From: Yinghuangia sp051388915
Lineage (GTDB): Bacteria > Actinomycetota > Actinomycetes > Streptomycetales > Streptomycetaceae
DNA: 64,000 bases
Assembly: GCF_051388915.1 (NCBI RefSeq)
Contig: NZ_JBPKBH010000006.1
Coordinates: 1-64,000, forward strand
Reading direction: 5' to 3'
In this document: positions 59,885 through 64,000 of the stretch, piece by piece
Position numbering within the stretch: position 1 is the stretch's first letter
Layout of the letters: every line of letters begins with the position of its first letter
Translations under genes and position numbers: made by a program
Notes under the pieces: generated by a model
What the model saw: only the letters and a program-made list of their open reading frames with translations
What the model was told of the DNA's origin: nothing
Databases searched by the model: none

Positions 59885-60616
59885 GTGACGCAGCGCAGCA
59901 AGACCTACCGCGAAGGCGCCGCCCAGGTGGACCGCGAGCGGCTGTACGCCCCGCTCGAAGCCGTCCGCCTGGCGAAGGCCACCAGCAAGACCAAGTTCGA
60001 CGCGACCGTCGAGGTCGCCCTGCGTCTGGGCGTCGACCCGCGCAAGGCCGACCAGATGGTCCGCAGCACCGTCATCCTCCCGCACGGCACCGGCAAGACC
60101 GCCCGGGTCCTGGTCTTCGCGACCGGTGACCGTGCCGAGGCAGCGAAGGCTGCGGGCGCCGACATCGTCGGCTCCGACGAGCTGATCGACGAGATCCTCA
60201 AGGGCAACCTGCTCAACGAGATCGACTCGGTCGTGGCCACCCCGGACCTCATGGGCAAGGTCGGCCGCCTCGGCCGCGTGCTCGGTCCGCGCGGCCTGAT
60301 GCCGAACCCGAAGACCGGCACCGTGACCCCGGACGTGGCCAAGGCCGTGAACGAGATCAAGGGCGGCAAGATCGAGTTCCGCGTCGACAAGCACTCGAAC
60401 CTGCACTTCATCATCGGCAAGACGTCGTTCAGCGACGAGCAGCTCATCGAGAACTACGGCGCCGCCCTGGACGAGGTCCTGCGGGTGAAGCCGTCCGCCG
60501 CCAAGGGCCGGTACGTCAAGAAGGTCGCCATCACCACCACGATGGGCCCGGGCATCCCGGTCGACCCGAACCGCACCCGCAACCTCCTCACCGAGGAGGA
60601 CCCGGCCGCCGTCTGA
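59885..60616 (+). CDS. rplA: 50S ribosomal protein L1
   Basis: 243 residues, GTG start after GGAGCAGAA. ATVEVALRLGVDPRKADQMVRSTVILPHGTGK, LMGKVGRLGRVLGPRGLMPNPKTGTVTPDV and GKIEFRVDKHSNLHFIIGKTSF are L1 signatures. Builds the L1 stalk and, in many bacteria, represses its own L11-L1 mRNA. Its end is followed at once by assembly gap 3. Confidence 0.98.
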   Translation: MTQRSKTYREGAAQVDRERLYAPLEAVRLAKATSKTKFDATVEVALRLGVDPRKADQMVRSTVILPHGTGKTARVLVFATGDRAEAAKAAGADIVGSDELIDEILKGNLLNEIDSVVATPDLMGKVGRLGRVLGPRGLMPNPKTGTVTPDVAKAVNEIKGGKIEFRVDKHSNLHFIIGKTSFSDEQLIENYGAALDEVLRVKPSAAKGRYVKKVAITTTMGPGIPVDPNRTRNLLTEEDPAAV

Positions 60617-60662
60617 TCCACCCGGATCGGCCGCCGACCCGGCAGCGAACTCCCGTGGCCCG

Positions 60663-60823
60663 NNNNNNNNNNNNNNNNNNNNNNNNNNNNNNNNNNNNNN
60701 NNNNNNNNNNNNNNNNNNNNNNNNNNNNNNNNNNNNNNNNNNNNNNNNNNNNNNNNNNNNNNNNNNNNNNNNNNNNNNNNNNNNNNNNNNNNNNNNNNNN
60801 NNNNNNNNNNNNNNNNNNNNNNN
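60663..60823. other. assembly gap (161 N)
   Basis: Unknown bases between rplA and the rplJ leader. Probably a GC-rich terminator region; no gene is expected here. Confidence 0.99.
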
Positions 60824-60847
60824 CGCCGCGTCTCCGGCGGAAGCGAT

Positions 60848-60876
60848 TTGCCTTGCCGATGCCGTGTCACGTACCT
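60848..60876 (+). promoter_or_regulatory. promoter of rplJ-rplL
   Basis: TTGCCT (60848-60853), 17-bp spacer, GTACCT (60871-60876). The predicted start near 60884 is just before the structured leader. Confidence 0.5.
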
Positions 60877-60884
60877 TGTACCGA

Positions 60885-61060
60885 AGCCAAAGACCGCCGG
60901 TCGTCACTGGCGTGCCCTTCTCCGGAGGGGTCCCGTGACCGAAGGCTCCGCAGCAGCGGACGACCTGCGCAGGTGCCTGTGAGACGTTCCCCGTCCTTCC
61001 GGTCCCCGGAGTGACTGAGTCCGCCCCGTGCGCCTGCGCCGGGGCGTTTCTGTTTGTCCG
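60885..61060 (+). ncRNA. L10 leader / attenuator upstream of rplJ
   Basis: A structured ~175-nt leader between promoter and rplJ. It includes GACCGCCGGTC (60892-60902) and AGGTGCCTGTGAGACG, which fit the actinobacterial L10 leader that binds the L10-(L12)4 complex. It ends in a terminator-like hairpin, CGCCCCG (61022-61028) with CGGGGCG (61040-61046) followed by TTTCTGTTTG. Autoregulation by attenuation is the likely role; a covariance-model search would settle the family. Confidence 0.6.
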
Positions 61061-61146
61061 GGCCTCTTGTCCGTCGGCGGTCTCCCGGCATCCGGTCGGT
61101 CCCACGACCGGCCGACTGATCGCATCGCGGAAGGAGGCCCTGTCCT

Positions 61147-61719
61147 ATGGCGAGGCCCGACAAGGCAGCCGCGGTTGCCGAGCTCGCGGACCAGTTCCGC
61201 GGCTCGAACGCCGCCGTGCTGACCGAGTACCGCGGACTCACCGTGGCGAAGCTCAAGGAGCTGCGCCGTTCCCTCGGTGAGAACGCGGAATACGCCGTGG
61301 TGAAGAACACGCTGACCAAGATTGCGGCCAACGAGGCGGGCATCAGCGAGCTGGACGACCTTCTCGAGGGTCCGTCCGCCATCGCGTTCGTCTCGGGCGA
61401 CCCGGTCGAGGCCGCCAAGAGCCTGCGTGACTTCGCCAAGGCGAACCCCCTTCTCGTCATCAAGGGCGGTGTCCTCGAGGGCAAGGCCCTCAGCGCTGAC
61501 GAGATCAACAAGCTCGCGGACCTCGAGTCCCGCGAGGTGCTGCTCGCCAAGCTGGCGGGTGCCATGCAGGCGTCGATGGCGAAGGCTGCCGCGACGTTCC
61601 AGGCCCCGCTCACGCAGTTCGTCCGCACCGCGGAGGCACTGCGCGCGAAGGTCGAGCAGGGCGGTGCCGGCGAGCCGGCTCCCGCCGCCGAGGCCACCGA
61701 GGACGCCGCGGCCGAGTAA
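61147..61719 (+). CDS. rplJ: 50S ribosomal protein L10
   Basis: 190 residues. ARPDKAAAVAELADQFRGSNAAVLTEYRGLTVAKLKELRRSLGENAEYAVVKNTL is the L10 RNA-binding domain; the C-terminal helix carries L7/L12 dimers. ATG 61147 follows GGAAGGAGG. It has an Ala/Glu-rich tail. Binds its own leader to limit synthesis. Confidence 0.98.
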   Translation: MARPDKAAAVAELADQFRGSNAAVLTEYRGLTVAKLKELRRSLGENAEYAVVKNTLTKIAANEAGISELDDLLEGPSAIAFVSGDPVEAAKSLRDFAKANPLLVIKGGVLEGKALSADEINKLADLESREVLLAKLAGAMQASMAKAAATFQAPLTQFVRTAEALRAKVEQGGAGEPAPAAEATEDAAAE

Positions 61720-61819
61720 ATCCGGCCCCGCGTACTCGCGACCCCGGTCGCCGGGGGCCCTGCCCCCGCCATTCACACCACCCGGCACCTGCCGAACTGA
61801 TTAGGAAGGACCGCCAATC

Positions 61820-62206
61820 ATGGCGAAGCTCAGCACCGAAGAGCTGCTCGAGACGTTCAAGGAAATGACCCTCATCGAGCTCTCCGAGTTCGTGAAGCTG
61901 TTCGAGGACACCTTCGACGTCAAGGCCGCCGCCCCGGCTGCCCAGGTCATCGCCGGCCCCGTCGGCGGCGGCGACGCCCCCGAGGCCGAGGCCAAGGACT
62001 CCTTCGACGTCATCCTTGAGGGTGCCGGCGACAAGAAGATCCAGGTCATCAAGGAGGTCCGTGCCCTCACGAACCTCGGCCTCAAGGAGGCCAAGGACCT
62101 GGTCGACGGTGCCCCGAAGCCGCTGCTCGAGGGTGTCAACAAGGAGACCGCGGACAAGGCGAAGGCCGCCCTTGAGGGTGCCGGCGCGTCCGTCTCCGTG
62201 AAGTAA
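61820..62206 (+). CDS. rplL: 50S ribosomal protein L7/L12
   Basis: 128 residues. N-terminal dimerisation helix (LSTEELLETFKEMTLIELSEFVKLFEDTF), Ala/Pro hinge, and the factor-binding C-terminal domain (KDSFDVILEGAGDKKIQVIKEVRALTNLGLKEAKDLVDGAPKPL). ATG 61820 follows AGGAAGGA. Recruits translation GTPases. Confidence 0.98.
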   Translation: MAKLSTEELLETFKEMTLIELSEFVKLFEDTFDVKAAAPAAQVIAGPVGGGDAPEAEAKDSFDVILEGAGDKKIQVIKEVRALTNLGLKEAKDLVDGAPKPLLEGVNKETADKAKAALEGAGASVSVK

Positions 62207-62236
62207 GTTCCGCTTACTCACACCCGCTTCACCGCG

Positions 62237-62268
62237 TCAGGCGGCTGCCCTTCGGGGTGGCCGCCTGA
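62237..62268 (+). terminator. UUCG-capped terminator after rplL
   Basis: A 14-bp stem (TCAGGCGGCTGCCC with GGGTGGCCGCCTGA, two weak G-T positions) closed by the stable tetraloop TTCG and followed by CGACTTTT. A classic intrinsic terminator that separates rplJL from rpoB. Confidence 0.88.
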
Positions 62269-62714
62269 CGACTTTTCCGGCCCCGGACACGTCCCCGCCG
62301 AGCCTGCGACACTCCGGTTTCACCGGTTCGGCTTCACCCGGGAGAGTGATTCTGGCAACACTCTGCGGCATCACCCGGGGTGACGTACGCCCCCTCCCGA
62401 AGCCCTCCGCACACCCGTGCGGCGGCACCCGCCCGAGTGTCCGGCAACCGCCTGTTCCGGCCCTTCCGGCCACCCGCACGGACCGCGTGTCGGCCCCCCG
62501 CGAAGGCTCTGACCTGCTGCTGTGTAACGGACCGGGGAAGATCCGCAACGCGCCGCCCGCGATGCGCGTCACTGTCGGTCGGCTGTGCAAGAGTGGTGCC
62601 CACGTCGCCGCCTCTTGACGAACCGGACGCGGCGCGCAATTCTTCGGACGCGTCCCGAAGAGCACTTGCCGGGTGGCAGAAGCCCCCGAGATGGCGAGCG
62701 CCCGTTCCAGGCGC

Positions 62715-62743
62715 TGGACAGCGGTGTGCCGTGTGGCTACACT
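62715..62743 (+). promoter_or_regulatory. rpoB promoter
   Basis: TGGACA (62715-62720), 17-bp spacer, TACACT (62738-62743), the form used by the main vegetative sigma factor of streptomycetes. The transcript would start near 62750, about 90 nt before rpoB. Confidence 0.75.
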
Positions 62744-62838
62744 GACCCTTTGCGCTGCCTGTTGACCCGTCCGCGGTATTAGCCACCCAGGCCGTCCGGC
62801 ATGCGCATAGTGAGTCCGAGCCCTCGGAAGGACCCCTC

Positions 62839-64000
62839 TTGGCCGCCTCGCGCAACGCCACGAACGCTACAAACCCCGGCGCCGCCAGTACCGCCCCGCT
62901 CCGCATCTCCTTCGCAAAGATCCGCGAGCCTCTTGAGGTACCGAACCTTCTCGCGCTGCAAACCGAGAGCTTCGACTGGCTGCTCGGCAACAGCGTTTGG
63001 AAGGCTCGGGTCGAGGACGCGCTCGCGTCGGGAGCAGACGTCCCCACCAAGTCCGGCCTCGAAGAGATCTTCGAGGAGATCTCTCCGATCGAGGACTTCT
63101 CCGGGTCGATGTCGCTCACGTTCCGCGACCACCGTTTCGAGCCCCCCAAGAACTCGATCGAGGAGTGCAAGGAGCGCGACTTCACGTACTCCGCCCCGCT
63201 CTTCGTCACCGCGGAGTTCACGAACAACGAGACCGGCGAGATCAAGAGTCAGACGGTCTTCATGGGCGACTTCCCGCTCATGACCAACAAGGGCACGTTC
63301 ATCATCAACGGCACCGAGCGTGTCGTGGTGTCGCAGCTCGTGCGCTCGCCCGGCGTCTACTTCGACAAGCAGATCGACAAGACGTCCGACAAGGACATCT
63401 TCAGCGCCAAGGTCATCCCGTCGCGTGGTGCGTGGCTGGAGCTGGAGATCGACAAGCGCGACACCGTCGGTGTGCGCATCGACCGCAAGCGCAAGCAGTC
63501 CGTCACGGTGCTGCTCAAGGCGCTGGGCTGGACCGACTCGCAGATCCTCGAGGAGTTCGGCGAGTACGAGTCGATGCGCCAGACCCTGGAGAAGGACCAC
63601 ACCCAGGGCCAGGACGACGCGCTGCTCGACATCTACCGCAAGCTGCGCCCGGGCGAGCCGCCGACCCGCGAGGCCGCGCAGACGCTGCTGGAGAACCTGT
63701 ACTTCAACCCGAAGCGGTACGACCTGGCGAAGGTCGGCCGGTACAAGATCAACAAGAAGCTGGGCGTGGAGCGCCCGCTGGACGCCGGGACCCTCACGGT
63801 CGAGGACGTCATCGCGACGATCAAGTACCTGGTCAAGCTGCACGCCGGCGAGGCCGAGATGACCGGCCTGGGCGGTCAGGAGCTCGTCGTCGAGGCCGAC
63901 GACATCGACCACTTCGGCAACCGCCGCCTGCGCAACGTCGGCGAGCTGATCCAGAACCAGGTCCGCACCGGCCTGGCGCGCATGGAGCGCGTCGTCCGCG
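62839..64000 (+). CDS. rpoB: RNA polymerase beta subunit (3' end outside the window)
   Basis: The first 387 codons of a ~1160-residue protein. TTG start at 62839 after GGAAGGAC, giving LAASRNAT, as is usual for streptomycete rpoB. Beta-subunit signatures: ISFAKIREPLEVPNLLALQTESFDWL, MGDFPLMTNKGTFIINGTERVVVSQLVRSPGVYF, SAKVIPSRGAWLELEIDKRD. The rifampicin-binding cluster lies beyond the right edge, so resistance cannot be judged. Transcribed from its own promoter. Confidence 0.98.
   Translation, partial: MAASRNATNATNPGAASTAPLRISFAKIREPLEVPNLLALQTESFDWLLGNSVWKARVEDALASGADVPTKSGLEEIFEEISPIEDFSGSMSLTFRDHRFEPPKNSIEECKERDFTYSAPLFVTAEFTNNETGEIKSQTVFMGDFPLMTNKGTFIINGTERVVVSQLVRSPGVYFDKQIDKTSDKDIFSAKVIPSRGAWLELEIDKRDTVGVRIDRKRKQSVTVLLKALGWTDSQILEEFGEYESMRQTLEKDHTQGQDDALLDIYRKLRPGEPPTREAAQTLLENLYFNPKRYDLAKVGRYKINKKLGVERPLDAGTLTVEDVIATIKYLVKLHAGEAEMTGLGGQELVVEADDIDHFGNRRLRNVGELIQNQVRTGLARMERVVR

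Larger units (their letters stand above)
62207..62838. other. 632-bp region between rplL and rpoB
   Basis: Holds a strong terminator (62237-62268), then ~450 bp with no gene that I can support, then the rpoB promoter (62715-62743) and a ~90-nt rpoB leader. Short open frames here lack coding character. Confidence 0.6.

Overview
The window is chromosomal DNA from a very high-GC actinomycete. GTG/TTG starts are common, third codon positions are strongly G/C, and GGAGG-type ribosome sites are frequent. A four-gene conservon (sensor kinase, roadblock protein, DUF742, GTPase) and the gene order tRNA-Thr, tRNA-Met, rpmG, two MaoC dehydratases, murB ... aspC, tRNA-Trp, secE, nusG, rplK, rplA, rplJ, rplL, rpoB point to Streptomycetaceae (Streptomyces or a close relative). 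This is inferred from gene content and order; no database search was possible. There are three assembly gaps (5586-5720, 52486-52590, 60663-60823) and one ambiguous base at 55946.

Left part (1-33.5 kb) is accessory and regulatory. It starts with a possible transposase tail and a gene remnant. Next come a beta-propeller-like protein, a divergent FAD monooxygenase/AraC pair, and the conservon cvnA-D whose 5' end is lost in gap 1. A DUF4232 lipoprotein, a membrane-anchored XRE protein and an ABC-2 type exporter with a divergent GbsR/MarR-type regulator follow. After several small membrane or lipoproteins there is a TetR/MFS efflux pair with a well-defined operator region, a PucR-type regulator, an epoxide hydrolase, and a MacB-like ABC exporter whose two genes are separated by a 17-unit 14-bp tandem array. 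The part closes with an AraC regulator, an arylamine N-acetyltransferase, a proline iminopeptidase, an HTH_42 protein, an S24/S26-like peptidase and a secreted protein.

Middle part (33.85-47.13 kb) is the most striking block: a 13.3-kb co-directional operon of overlapping genes. In order these are a DUF4132-like protein, a 1717-residue protein of unknown function, a MoxR-type AAA ATPase, a possible 115-residue basic protein, a fused DUF5682-VWA protein, and a SWIM zinc-finger protein. It resembles the uncharacterised E. coli yehI/yehL/yehM/yehP/yehQ set, but with the yehM- and yehP-like modules fused and a giant extra component. Two adjacent genes carry related in-frame inserts. The likely theme is an ATPase plus metal-binding VWA adaptor machine; its substrate is unknown.

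Right part (47.2-64 kb) is mostly core: tRNA-Thr, tRNA-Met, rpmG, the HadA/HadB-like MaoC pair, murB, aspC, tRNA-Trp, secE-nusG, the L11-L1 and L10-L7/L12 operons with a leader attenuator, and the 5' third of rpoB behind its own promoter. Set into it are a TetR/MFS pair with three matching 18-bp operators, a PAS-GAF-PP2C phosphatase and an adenosine deaminase. Several short tandem repeats lie between genes and are listed separately.
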